From Parabacteroides distasonis (GTDB lineage: Bacteria > Bacteroidota > Bacteroidia > Bacteroidales > Tannerellaceae), in the NCBI GenBank assembly GCA_015060925.1, contig SUXM01000013.1:1-64000 (forward strand): a DNA stretch of 64,000 bases. The letters run 5' to 3'. Every line of letters begins with the position of its first letter. The stretch's first letter is position 1. The notes below the pieces were generated by a model. The model did not search any database. It was not told where the DNA came from and saw only the letters and a program-made list of their open reading frames with translations. Positions 29,166 through 37,839 of this stretch are shown here, one piece after another. The position numbers and the translations under genes were made by a program.

Positions 29166-30560
29166 ATGCAGGTTGAACAATATCATATATTGTGGAAAGG
29201 TTGCCTTGATGTAATTAAGGATAATGTCAGTGAGGCTGTTTTTGATACATGGTTTAAACCCATTGTACCTTTATCATATAAGGATAATGAGTTTACGATT
29301 CAAGTACCAACCCAGTTTTTTTATGAACGTTTGGAAGGTACATTTGCTGATTTGTTGAATCGTGTATTGAAACGTGTTGTAGGGAATGGTAATGTGAAAT
29401 TGTTCTATTCGGTAGGAGTTGCAGGTAAGTCAAACAAAGATGTTATTCTTCCGGCAGGAAACGAAGCTGTTTATCCGAAAACAGAACAGAATGCAGATAT
29501 TCCCAATTTGTTTGCTTCTAAGGCACGTCAAGATTGGGACTCCCATTTAATTGCTAAATATAATTTTGATAATTATTTTGAGGGGGTAAGTAACCGGGCT
29601 GTACGTTCATCCAGTGAAACTATAGCGAAAGAACCTGGCAAAACTCTGTTTAATCCGATGTTTGTTTATGGTGCGTCTGGTGTAGGTAAAACTCATTTGT
29701 GTCACGCCATAGGAAACAGAATCCAGGAAATTCATCCGGAAAAGAGGGTTTTGTATGTTTCAGCTCATCTTTTTACTATTCAATATACGGAAGCAGTCCG
29801 TAAAAATACATTGAATGATTTCATGTATTTTTATCAGGGAGTGGATGTGTTGATATTGGATGATATCCAAGAACTAATAGGTAAGGATAAGACTCAGAAT
29901 ACTTTTTTTCATATCTTCAATCATTTGCATTTATTAGGAAAGCAATTGATTTTGACATCAGATAAGGCTCCTGTTGATTTGCAGGGTATGGAAGAGCGTC
30001 TGGTTACCCGTTTGAAATGGGGGGTAACATTAGAAATGGAACGCCCTGATTTGGATTTGCGTAAAAAGATTTTGAAAAACAAAATCAGTCATGATGGTGT
30101 AGAGATTCCGGAGGATGTCTTTGATTTTATAGCAAGTAATGTGACTGAAAATGTTCGTGATGTAGAGGGTATTGTCGCTTCTTTGTTGGCTCATTCTACT
30201 GCTTTCAATCGTCCAATTGATTTACCTTTGGCTAAACAGGTGATTAGCCGGGTTATTAAAATAGAAAAGAAACAGGTCTCTGTGGAGTCGATTATGGACA
30301 TTGTGTGTAAGTATTATAATTTGGAGCAGTCTGTTATACAGACGAATTCACGGAAACGCGAGATTGTTCAGGCTCGTCAAATTACAATGTTTTTGGCTAA
30401 AAACTATACGGAGTCTTCTTTGTCCTATATTGGAAAGATTGTGGGTAAACGTGATCATGCAACCGTTTTGCATGCTTGTAAAACAGTAAAGGATCAGATT
30501 GAAACGAATAAGTCTTTCCGCTCTTCTGTTGAAGAGATAGAGGCCTTGTTGAAAGCTTAA
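29166..30560 (+). CDS. dnaA: Chromosomal replication initiator protein DnaA
   Basis: 464 residues. Domain I spans about 1-85, followed by a linker. The AAA+ domain has Walker A GASGVGKT at 169-176 and Walker B VLILDDIQ near 238. C-terminal domain IV contains the DnaA signature GKRDHATVLHACKTV (about 430-444), which binds DnaA boxes. DnaA opens oriC and controls its own expression. Flanking non-coding regions (28800-29165 and 30561-30814) are possible origin sites. In related Porphyromonadaceae dnaA is, from memory, adjacent to the origin. Confidence 0.98.
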   Translation: MQVEQYHILWKGCLDVIKDNVSEAVFDTWFKPIVPLSYKDNEFTIQVPTQFFYERLEGTFADLLNRVLKRVVGNGNVKLFYSVGVAGKSNKDVILPAGNEAVYPKTEQNADIPNLFASKARQDWDSHLIAKYNFDNYFEGVSNRAVRSSSETIAKEPGKTLFNPMFVYGASGVGKTHLCHAIGNRIQEIHPEKRVLYVSAHLFTIQYTEAVRKNTLNDFMYFYQGVDVLILDDIQELIGKDKTQNTFFHIFNHLHLLGKQLILTSDKAPVDLQGMEERLVTRLKWGVTLEMERPDLDLRKKILKNKISHDGVEIPEDVFDFIASNVTENVRDVEGIVASLLAHSTAFNRPIDLPLAKQVISRVIKIEKKQVSVESIMDIVCKYYNLEQSVIQTNSRKREIVQARQITMFLAKNYTESSLSYIGKIVGKRDHATVLHACKTVKDQIETNKSFRSSVEEIEALLKA

Positions 30561-30582
30561 ACAGATTATGTTTTATATAAGG

Positions 30583-30620
30583 AAAGGGTGTGCTTGGTGA
30601 GTACACCCTTTTATTTTTTT
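30583..30620 (+). terminator. Terminator after dnaA
   Basis: Stem AAAGGGTGT (30583-30591) with ACACCCTTT (30603-30611) followed by a T-rich tail TATTTTTTT. Confidence 0.85.
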
Positions 30621-30725
30621 GGTAATATGTTTGATGAGCTGGTTTTCCTTTTGGAAAACTTTCTCTATGTTTTAAAACACTTAAGATATTGATAAATAGT
30701 CTTGTTTGTTTGAAAAATGGAAAAC

Positions 30726-30734
30726 TTATCAACA
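30726..30734 (+). promoter_or_regulatory. DnaA box-like nonamer
   Basis: TTATCAACA, one mismatch from the E. coli consensus TTATCCACA. It is preceded by TGGAAAAC, which occurs a second time at 30654. The 254-base region after dnaA is AT-rich. A role in origin function or regulation of dnaA is inferred. Confidence 0.4.
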
Positions 30735-30814
30735 GAAATTAATTATTGTAGTTGAATAATTTGGTCAATCCATAAACTATTCTTAAAATTGCGGCTCATT
30801 AAACTTTTAAAGCC

Positions 30815-33358
30815 GTGGATCGTAAAACTTATACCTTTGATGAAGCGTTTAAAGCTTCGCTTGACTACTTTAAAGGTGATGAATTAGCCGCTAAAGTATG
30901 GGTCAATAAATATGCGTTGAAAGATGCGTTTGGAAATATCTATGAACAGTCTCCCGTTGATATGCATCATCGGTTGGCGAATGAAATAGCTCGTATAGAA
31001 GAAAAGTATCCGAATCCTCTTTCTAAAGAAGAATTATTTGATCTGTTTGATCATTTCCGCTATATTGTGCCACAGGGTAGTCCGATGACTGGTATTGGAA
31101 ATGATTTTCAGATAGCATCGCTTTCAAATTGCTTCGTCATCGGATTGGATGGTGATGCTGACTCATATGGAGCTATTATCCGTATAGACGAGGAACAGGT
31201 TCAGTTGATGAAGCGTCGTGGTGGTGTTGGGCATGACTTGTCGCATATTCGTCCGAAAGGATCTCCTGTGAAGAACTCGGCATTAACCTCTACAGGGTTA
31301 GTCCCTTTTATGGAACGCTATTCTAATTCTACCCGTGAAGTTGCTCAGGATGGTCGTCGAGGTGCTTTGATGTTAAGTGTTTCCATTAAACATCCGGATT
31401 CCGAGTCTTTTATTGATGCAAAGATGACAGAGGGGAAAGTTACCGGTGCCAATGTTTCGGTAAAGATTGATGATGAATTTATGAATGCTGTTGTGAATGG
31501 TGTTCCATATCGTCAGCAGTATCCGGTTCATTCTTCTGATCCAACGGCTGTAAAAGATATTGATGCCGCTGCACTTTGGAAAAAGATTATTCATAATGCA
31601 TGGAAGTCTGCTGAACCAGGTGTTTTGTTCTGGGATACGATTTTAAGAGAATCCGTTCCTGATTCGTATGCCGATTTAGGATTCCGTACAGTATCTACCA
31701 ATCCTTGTGGCGAGATTCCTTTGTGCCCATATGACAGTTGCCGCCTGTTAGCTATCAATTTATACTCTTATGTAGTTAATCCATTCTCTAAAGATGCTTA
31801 TTTTGATTTCGAATTATTCCGTAAACATGTTATGTTGGCACAACGTATTATGGACGATATCATTGATTTAGAATCTGAAAAGATTGAGCAGATTTTGGAG
31901 AAAGTGGATTCTGACCCTGAATCAATGGAAGTTAAGCAGAGTGAGCGCCATTTGTGGGAAAAGATTCAACGTAAAACATTATTAGGACGTCGTACGGGAG
32001 TTGGTATTACTGCAGAAGGAGATATGATTGCGGCTTTAGGTTTGCGTTATGGAACAGAAGAAGCTACTGATTTTGCAGAGAAGGTACAGCGTACTTTGGC
32101 ATTGGCTGCTTATCGTTCTTCTGTAGAGATGGCAAAAGAACGTGGTGCTTTTGAAATTTATGATACAAAACGGGAAGAAAAAAATCCGTTTATAAACCGT
32201 TTGCGTGAGGCTGATCCTGAATTGTATAATGATATGGTTCAATATGGACGCCGTAATATCGCTTGTTTGACTATCGCTCCGACTGGTACAACCAGTTTGA
32301 TGACACAGACAACTTCTGGTATTGAGCCGGTGTTCTTACCGGTATATCGTCGTCGTCGTAAGGTGAATCCGAACGATGCTGATGCTCGTGTTGATTTCGT
32401 AGATGAAACCGGAGATGCATTTGAAGAATATATTGTATTCCATCATAAGTTTGTTACTTGGATGCAGGCTAATGGTTATTCTGTAACAAAGAAATATACG
32501 CAAGAAGAGGTGGATGATTTAGTTGCCAAGTCTCCTTATTACAAGGCTACTTCCAACGATGTGGATTGGTTGCAGAAGGTGCGTATGCAGGGACGTATGC
32601 AAAAATGGGTGGATCACTCTATCAGCGTAACAATAAATTTGCCCTCTGATGTAACAGAAGAATTGGTTGATTCTTTATATGTAGAAGCATGGAAATGTGG
32701 TTGTAAAGGTTGTACTGTTTATCGTGACGGTTCTCGTTCTGGAGTGTTGCTTTCTACTGATAAAGCGAAGAAAAAGAAAGAAGACTGTAACTGTATGGAA
32801 CGTCCGATTATTGTGGCAACCCGTCCTCGTGAATTAGAAGCTGATGTTGTGAAGTTCCAGAACAATCGTGAGAAGTGGATTGCTTTTGTTGGTTTGCTTA
32901 ATGGAAGACCGTATGAGATCTTTACTGGGCTTGCTGATGATGAAGAGGGTATCATGTTGCCTAAGAATGTCTTAAAGGGTAGTATCATCAAGAGTTATGA
33001 TGAAGATGGAAAGAAACATTATGACTTCCAGTTTAAGAATAAGCGTGGTTATAAGATGACAATTGAAGGGTTGGATGGTAAGTTTAACCCTGAGTTCTGG
33101 AATTATGCGAAGTTGATTTCCGGAGTGTTGCGTTATGGTATGCCTATCGACCAGGTGATAAAGTTGGTTCAAGGTATGGAATTGAATAATGAATCAATTA
33201 ATACTTGGAAGAATGGAGTAGAGCGTGCTTTGAAGAAGTATTTGCCGAACGGAACAGAGGCGAAAGGTCAACAGTGTCCGAATTGTGGTCTTGAAACACT
33301 TGTATATCAAGAAGGTTGTTTGATTTGTACCAACTGTGGTGCTTCAAGATGTGGGTAG
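30815..33358 (+). CDS. Adenosylcobalamin-dependent ribonucleotide reductase (class II)
   Basis: 847 residues from a GTG start. The 10-stranded barrel is shown by SNCFVIG (Cys near 106), the finger-loop segment STNPCGEIPL with the radical Cys, and the P-loop-like APTGTTSL. The C-terminus carries redox/zinc pairs (CPNCG and CTNCG). It makes deoxyribonucleotides without oxygen, and needs vitamin B12. I find no cobalamin riboswitch in its leader. A weak hairpin (CGGCT at 30792, AGCCG at 30811) ends exactly at the start codon. A gene downstream starts after 27 bases. Confidence 0.93.
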   Translation: MDRKTYTFDEAFKASLDYFKGDELAAKVWVNKYALKDAFGNIYEQSPVDMHHRLANEIARIEEKYPNPLSKEELFDLFDHFRYIVPQGSPMTGIGNDFQIASLSNCFVIGLDGDADSYGAIIRIDEEQVQLMKRRGGVGHDLSHIRPKGSPVKNSALTSTGLVPFMERYSNSTREVAQDGRRGALMLSVSIKHPDSESFIDAKMTEGKVTGANVSVKIDDEFMNAVVNGVPYRQQYPVHSSDPTAVKDIDAAALWKKIIHNAWKSAEPGVLFWDTILRESVPDSYADLGFRTVSTNPCGEIPLCPYDSCRLLAINLYSYVVNPFSKDAYFDFELFRKHVMLAQRIMDDIIDLESEKIEQILEKVDSDPESMEVKQSERHLWEKIQRKTLLGRRTGVGITAEGDMIAALGLRYGTEEATDFAEKVQRTLALAAYRSSVEMAKERGAFEIYDTKREEKNPFINRLREADPELYNDMVQYGRRNIACLTIAPTGTTSLMTQTTSGIEPVFLPVYRRRRKVNPNDADARVDFVDETGDAFEEYIVFHHKFVTWMQANGYSVTKKYTQEEVDDLVAKSPYYKATSNDVDWLQKVRMQGRMQKWVDHSISVTINLPSDVTEELVDSLYVEAWKCGCKGCTVYRDGSRSGVLLSTDKAKKKKEDCNCMERPIIVATRPRELEADVVKFQNNREKWIAFVGLLNGRPYEIFTGLADDEEGIMLPKNVLKGSIIKSYDEDGKKHYDFQFKNKRGYKMTIEGLDGKFNPEFWNYAKLISGVLRYGMPIDQVIKLVQGMELNNESINTWKNGVERALKKYLPNGTEAKGQQCPNCGLETLVYQEGCLICTNCGASRCG

Positions 33359-33385
33359 TCATTTAAATATCTCTTACACGAATAC

Positions 33386-36067
33386 ATGAGAGTTACATTT
33401 AATATAAACTTCCATACCGTTTGGGGGCAGAAGTTATGTGTTGTAGGGTCGGTTCCTGAGCTGGGTGCTTGGGAACCTGCTTTAGCTAAAGAAATGTGTT
33501 ATATGGGGGAAGGTAATTGGCAATTAGAGTTGGAGTTACCCTCTTCCGTTCAACAGATAGAGTATCAGTATGTTTTATGTGAAGGCGATAAACTGATTTT
33601 TGAGGAGTGGGAAAGGAAACATCGAAGATCTTTTGGGGAGGCATCTCAACATTACCAGTTGTATGATTATTGGTTAGTACGTCCTTTTAATCTTGCGTTT
33701 TACTCTTCTGCTTTTACAAAAGGCCTGTTCGCTCATCCAAGTGAACAAACTGGGTTACCTGTCGCAAGTGGGAAGAAATTGTCTATAGAGGTTTTTGTTC
33801 CACGGGTTGAAAAAGGACAGTATGTTGCCATAACAGGTAATCAAGATTGTTTAGGTAATTGGCAGGCAGAAAACGCTTTGGCTTTGCGTTGTGCCGATGC
33901 TCCGGTATGGATTGTTGAGTTGGATGCAGAAGAACTAACCTTTCCTTTAGAGTATAAGTTTTTGATTGGAGATGGAGAATCTCCTTATCATTGGGAGGTT
34001 GGAGAAAACAGGCGTATAGATATGCCTGCATTGAAGGCTGGCGAAACAGCGGTTATTTCTGGTCTCTATTTTCGTGAAGATTTACCTCTTTGGCGTTGTG
34101 CCGGTTCGGTAATTCCGGTCTTTTCATTGCGTTCGGAACAGAGTTTTGGGGTTGGAGATTTGAGTGACTTACGTCTATTAGTTGACTGGGCGAAGAAAAC
34201 TCAGCAGCGTATTATTCAGGTCTTGCCGATGAATGATACGACTACTACTCATACATGGGTAGACTCTTATCCTTATAGTGCGATTTCCATTTATGCACTT
34301 CATCCGATGTATATTAGTTTGTCTGCTTTAGGGAAGTTGTCTGATCCTGTAAAGAACAGTTTCTTTGTGCAAAAACAGGCTGAACTGAATGCTTTGGATG
34401 TTGTACACTATGAGCTGGTGGTAAAATTAAAGATTACCTATTGCAGGGAGTTTTTTAAACAAGAGGGAGAAAAAATTACTGCCACACCGGAGTATAAGGC
34501 TTTTATTTCACAAAATGAATCATGGTTGATGCCTTATGCCGCTTATTGTTATCTGCGTGATACTTATCATACTTCAGATTTTGCCTACTGGAAGGAGTAT
34601 GCAGTTTATGAAAAAGGAAAAATAAAACAGATATGCTCGGAAGAGAGTGTGGCTTATCCTGAAATATCGTTTGTTTGCTTCTTGCAATATATTTTGCATA
34701 CACAGTTTAAATCCGTATCTGATTATGCCCGTCAAAATGGAGTGGTATTGAAGGGTGATTTACCAATTGGAGTAAGCCGCACGAGTGTTGAGGCATGGAT
34801 GGAACCTAAGTATTTCAATATGAACGGACAGGCTGGTGCTCCACCTGATGACTTCTCAGTTTGTGGACAGAATTGGTCCTTCCCTACGTATAACTGGGAT
34901 ACCATGGCTAAGGATGGTTATATGTGGTGGGAAAAACGTTTTCATAAATTGGAGGATTATTTTGACTGTTTCCGTATCGACCATATTTTAGGCTTTTTCC
35001 GTATTTGGGAGGTTCCGTTGGAGTATGTACAGGGACTTTGTGGACATTTTAATGCGGCATTGCCGTTCACTCGTTGTGAGATAGAACAGTATGGATTGCC
35101 ATTTAATGAAGCTCGTTTTACAACTCCCCATATTCATCAAGAACATCTTGTTGAGTTATTTGGAGATTTGGCAGAGGAAGTTATGGCTTCTTTCTTGGCA
35201 CAGTCCTCTTCGAACCATTTTGTGTTGAAACCATTTTGTGATACACAACGGAAAATAGAGGCTATTTTAGGAGGAAAGAATGATGAGGCTTCTTTGCGCA
35301 TGAAACAAGGTTTGTTTGTAATAGCTAATGAGGTTTTGTTCATTCGTGATCCTCGTGAACCTGATAAATTTCATCCGCGTATCTCTGCTTATCAGTCATA
35401 TATTTATAAAGAATTAAGTGAGGCAGACCGAAGTGCGTTCGACCGTCTTTACTGGCATTTCTTCTATCATCGCCATAATGATTTTTGGAAATCGCAAGCG
35501 TTGAAACGGTTAACACCGTTGACTGGACACACCAATATGTTGGTTTGTGGAGAAGATTTGGGTATGATACCGGAGTCTGTACCGGATGTGATGAATCGTT
35601 TGCAAATCTTTAGTTTGGAGATTGAACGTATGCCGAAACAGCCGAATCGGGAATTTTCTGATATGAATAGTTTGCCTTATTATTCAGTTTGTACGACTTC
35701 AACCCATGATATGTCACCATTGCGTAGTTGGTGGAAAGAGGATGAGGCTAAGACGCAACGCTATTATAATCAAGTGTTAGGGCATGAGGGAGATGCTCCT
35801 TCTGAATGTTCGGCAGAACTTGCCACAGAGATTGTAGCTAACCATTTGGCAACCCGTTCGATGTTGACTATCATTCCTTTACAAGATTGGATGGCAATGG
35901 ATGAGTCTGTTCGCCGACCTGATTATGAGGCAGAACGTATCAATATCCCTGCTAATGCCCATCATTGTTGGTGTTATCGAATGCATATCACATTAGAGCA
36001 GCTATTGGAGGCAGAAGATTTGAATACCAAGATAATAGAGATGATAAAGGTTTCCGGGCGTAGATAA
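33386..36067 (+). CDS. 4-alpha-glucanotransferase with two starch-binding domains
   Basis: 893 residues, cytoplasmic (no signal). Two CBM20-like domains (about 1-100, with GSVPELGAWEP, and about 130-230, with GNQDCLGNWQ) precede a GH77 catalytic domain. GH77 residues are seen: FRIDHILGFF contains the nucleophile Asp and CGEDLGMIPE the acid/base Glu. The layout resembles plant DPE2. It disproportionates maltodextrins in glycogen/maltose metabolism. The gene follows the reductase by 27 bases and may share its transcript. Confidence 0.92.
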   Translation: MRVTFNINFHTVWGQKLCVVGSVPELGAWEPALAKEMCYMGEGNWQLELELPSSVQQIEYQYVLCEGDKLIFEEWERKHRRSFGEASQHYQLYDYWLVRPFNLAFYSSAFTKGLFAHPSEQTGLPVASGKKLSIEVFVPRVEKGQYVAITGNQDCLGNWQAENALALRCADAPVWIVELDAEELTFPLEYKFLIGDGESPYHWEVGENRRIDMPALKAGETAVISGLYFREDLPLWRCAGSVIPVFSLRSEQSFGVGDLSDLRLLVDWAKKTQQRIIQVLPMNDTTTTHTWVDSYPYSAISIYALHPMYISLSALGKLSDPVKNSFFVQKQAELNALDVVHYELVVKLKITYCREFFKQEGEKITATPEYKAFISQNESWLMPYAAYCYLRDTYHTSDFAYWKEYAVYEKGKIKQICSEESVAYPEISFVCFLQYILHTQFKSVSDYARQNGVVLKGDLPIGVSRTSVEAWMEPKYFNMNGQAGAPPDDFSVCGQNWSFPTYNWDTMAKDGYMWWEKRFHKLEDYFDCFRIDHILGFFRIWEVPLEYVQGLCGHFNAALPFTRCEIEQYGLPFNEARFTTPHIHQEHLVELFGDLAEEVMASFLAQSSSNHFVLKPFCDTQRKIEAILGGKNDEASLRMKQGLFVIANEVLFIRDPREPDKFHPRISAYQSYIYKELSEADRSAFDRLYWHFFYHRHNDFWKSQALKRLTPLTGHTNMLVCGEDLGMIPESVPDVMNRLQIFSLEIERMPKQPNREFSDMNSLPYYSVCTTSTHDMSPLRSWWKEDEAKTQRYYNQVLGHEGDAPSECSAELATEIVANHLATRSMLTIIPLQDWMAMDESVRRPDYEAERINIPANAHHCWCYRMHITLEQLLEAEDLNTKIIEMIKVSGRR

Positions 36068-36079
36068 CCATAGTTACGG

Positions 36080-36205
36080 ATGCTCAAAGATAACCACCAG
36101 CTCACGTTACTTATCGAAAGCAACCGCTTTCAGAGAACGTGGACTGGTGGTACATTGGGAGAGTTCTTTAATCAATGGAAAGTCCTTTGGAAACTTGTAT
36201 TATGA
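36080..36205 (+). CDS. Possible small protein, 41 aa
   Basis: A complete ATG-to-TGA frame fills almost the whole gap between the glucanotransferase and the bactofilin gene. It reads MLKDNHQLTLLIESNRFQRT and then WTGGTLGEFFNQWK. Third positions are G/C-rich like coding sequence. Against this, the same bases form a nested inverted repeat (36093-36151) that could equally be a structured RNA or terminator. No family is recognised. Confidence 0.35.
   Translation: MLKDNHQLTLLIESNRFQRTWTGGTLGEFFNQWKVLWKLVL
36093..36151. repeat. Nested imperfect inverted repeat
   Basis: Outer arms of 16 bases (36093-36108 and 36136-36151) match except for two positions (AG against GA). Inside are GAAAGC and GCTTTC (36116-36121 and 36126-36131). 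The structure lies in the 146-base gap between convergent genes and has no T run, so it is a poor intrinsic terminator. Confidence 0.6.
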
Positions 36206-36213
36206 TTTGTAAT

Positions 36214-36573
36214 CTACCGATCTACTTTTTCTGTTGACATTTTACAGGTTCCATTAAACTTGGCATTAGGTTCAATTTCCAAGGTTTGAGTGAAAATGTT
36301 ACCGGTGATGATAGCTGTAGCTTTTAAAGATAATTTACCGCTGATTTGTATATCTCCGTCAACCTTCCCCATAATTTCTGCACTTGTACAGGATATATTC
36401 CCTTTTACTATAGCTTTGGTTCCTATGACTATTTTACCTTGGCAAACGATATTACCTTCAATCTGACCATCCAAGCGAAAATCCCCCTCTACTGTCAAAT
36501 CACCATTGACAACCGTACCTGTGGTCAATGTATTATGTAGGCTAATATTTGTATTTTCATCTTTATGTTTCAT
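36214..36573 (-). CDS. Bactofilin-family cytoskeletal protein
   Basis: 119 residues. The core (about 18-108) is a right-handed beta-helix made of repeats such as GDLTVEGDFRLDGQIEGNIV and GKIVIGTKAIVKGNI. Bactofilins polymerise at the membrane without nucleotide and help with cell shape or envelope assembly. No membrane helix. The promoter box TATATTTG is at the complement of 36600-36607, and it faces the folB promoter. Confidence 0.88.
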   Translation of the reverse strand: MKHKDENTNISLHNTLTTGTVVNGDLTVEGDFRLDGQIEGNIVCQGKIVIGTKAIVKGNISCTSAEIMGKVDGDIQISGKLSLKATAIITGNIFTQTLEIEPNAKFNGTCKMSTEKVDR

Positions 36574-36599
36574 CTCTTTCTCCCTTAGTTTGTTTTACG

Positions 36600-36647
36600 C
36601 AAATATAGGATATTTTTTTGCTAAAAGGTTTACTTTATGTACTTTTA
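36600..36647. promoter_or_regulatory. Divergent promoters of the bactofilin gene and folB
   Basis: Leftward -7 box TATATTTG (complement of 36600-36607). Rightward TTTG at 36617-36620 and TACTTTTA at 36640-36647 with 19 bases between; the last base of the rightward box is not consensus. Confidence 0.5.
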
Positions 36648-36664
36648 CATATAAAATAACGATT

Positions 36665-37027
36665 ATGAAGACTTGGATTGAACTTGAAGCTATGCGCTTT
36701 TATGCTTATCATGGTGTGATGCCTCAAGAGAGAAAGGTAGGGAATTACTATTTAGTCAATTTGAGGTTATCTGCTCCATTGGAAAAGGCTGTGGAAAGTG
36801 ACGACCTAAAGGATACAATTAATTATGCGACTGTTTATGAAGTGGTAAAAGAAGAGATGGAGATTCCTTCTCAACTATTGGAGCATGTCGCAGGACGTAT
36901 TTTGAGTGTGTTAAAGGAACGTTTTCCGCAGTTGGAAGAGGTTCATTTGAAAGTTTCCAAACTGAACCCTCCTTTTGGTGGAGATATTTATAGCGCTTCA
37001 GTGATTCTAAATGAACGATTCTGTTAG
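36665..37027 (+). CDS. folB: Dihydroneopterin aldolase
   Basis: 120 residues from the ATG at 36665. The longer open frame from 36506 overlaps the bactofilin gene and promoter and is not used. The FolB fold has MRFYAYHGVMPQERKVG, with the substrate Tyr, then the catalytic Lys in VHLKVSKLNPP. It cleaves dihydroneopterin to hydroxymethyl-dihydropterin in folate synthesis. Its own promoter is seen at 36617-36647. No other fol gene is adjacent. Confidence 0.93.
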   Translation: MKTWIELEAMRFYAYHGVMPQERKVGNYYLVNLRLSAPLEKAVESDDLKDTINYATVYEVVKEEMEIPSQLLEHVAGRILSVLKERFPQLEEVHLKVSKLNPPFGGDIYSASVILNERFC

Positions 37028-37047
37028 ATTAGTTTAATAATTTGAAT

Positions 37048-37055
37048 TACCTTTG
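37048..37055 (+). promoter_or_regulatory. -7 promoter box of the marC-family gene
   Basis: TACCTTTG, matching TAnnTTTG. It overlaps the open reading frame that extends upstream of marC, showing that the upstream ATG cannot be the start. Confidence 0.55.
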
Positions 37056-37121
37056 TGGCCTAAGAGCATGAGGTCTCTTATGTTTTACAACAAGCGAATA
37101 AATAAATTAAATACTATTATT

Positions 37122-37766
37122 ATGGATTCATTAGTACCATTTTTCCTATTATGCTTTACTTCGTTCTTTACGTTAGCAAACCCGTTAGGGACGATGCCGG
37201 TCTTTTTGACTATGACAAGTGGGGTAAGTGAAGAACAACGTCGGGCGATAGTACGTCGGGCGACGATTATGGCATTCTTGACATTGATTGTGTTTACGGT
37301 CTCCGGTCAGTTCTTGTTTACATTCTTTGGTATATCAACTAACGGTTTCCGTATTGCCGGTGGTATCATTATCTTTACGATCGGATTTGATATGTTACAG
37401 GCGAAGTATACGAAGGTTAAATTGAAAGATGAGGAGGTTAAGACCTATGCAAATGATATTTCTATTACTCCGCTAGCTATTCCGATGCTTTGTGGACCGG
37501 GTGCTATAGCAAATGGTTTGATGTTAATGGATGATGCACAAACAATACCTATGAAATGTGTGTTGGTTGGAACAATTGCATTAGTATATATTATTACCTA
37601 TTTGATTCTTAGGGCATCTACCCGTTTGAACCGCTATATGGGTGAAACAGGAAACAATGTAATGATGCGTTTGATGGGACTTATATTGATGGTAATTGCC
37701 GTAGAATGTTTTGTGAGCGGTTTCAAACCGATCATGATTGATGTTTTGCAACAAGCAAACGTATAA
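37122..37766 (+). CDS. MarC-family integral membrane protein
   Basis: 214 residues from the ATG at 37122 (MDSLVPFFLLCFTSFFTLAN). Six membrane helices in two sets of three, with the family motifs NPLGTMPVFL near the N-terminus and GPGAI in the middle. MarC (UPF0056) proteins have no settled transport substrate, and the old link to multiple antibiotic resistance is not supported. The gene ends at a bidirectional terminator. Confidence 0.9.
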   Translation: MDSLVPFFLLCFTSFFTLANPLGTMPVFLTMTSGVSEEQRRAIVRRATIMAFLTLIVFTVSGQFLFTFFGISTNGFRIAGGIIIFTIGFDMLQAKYTKVKLKDEEVKTYANDISITPLAIPMLCGPGAIANGLMLMDDAQTIPMKCVLVGTIALVYIITYLILRASTRLNRYMGETGNNVMMRLMGLILMVIAVECFVSGFKPIMIDVLQQANV

Positions 37767-37788
37767 GAAATAAATTATTGATAAAAAG

Positions 37789-37834
37789 AAAAACTCCGTT
37801 AAGACTATATAGAAAAACTTAACGGAGTTTTTTT
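37789..37834. terminator. Bidirectional terminator
   Basis: Stem AAACTCCGTTAAG (37791-37803) and CTTAACGGAGTTT (37818-37830) with A-rich and T-rich flanks, so it serves both the MarC gene (plus) and the glycosyltransferase operon (minus). Confidence 0.92.
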
Positions 37835-37839
37835 GTTGG

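Noticed and set aside
30561-30814. Cobalamin riboswitch before the B12-dependent reductase
   Set aside because: No B12-box-like conserved sequence was found, and the region is short and AT-rich.
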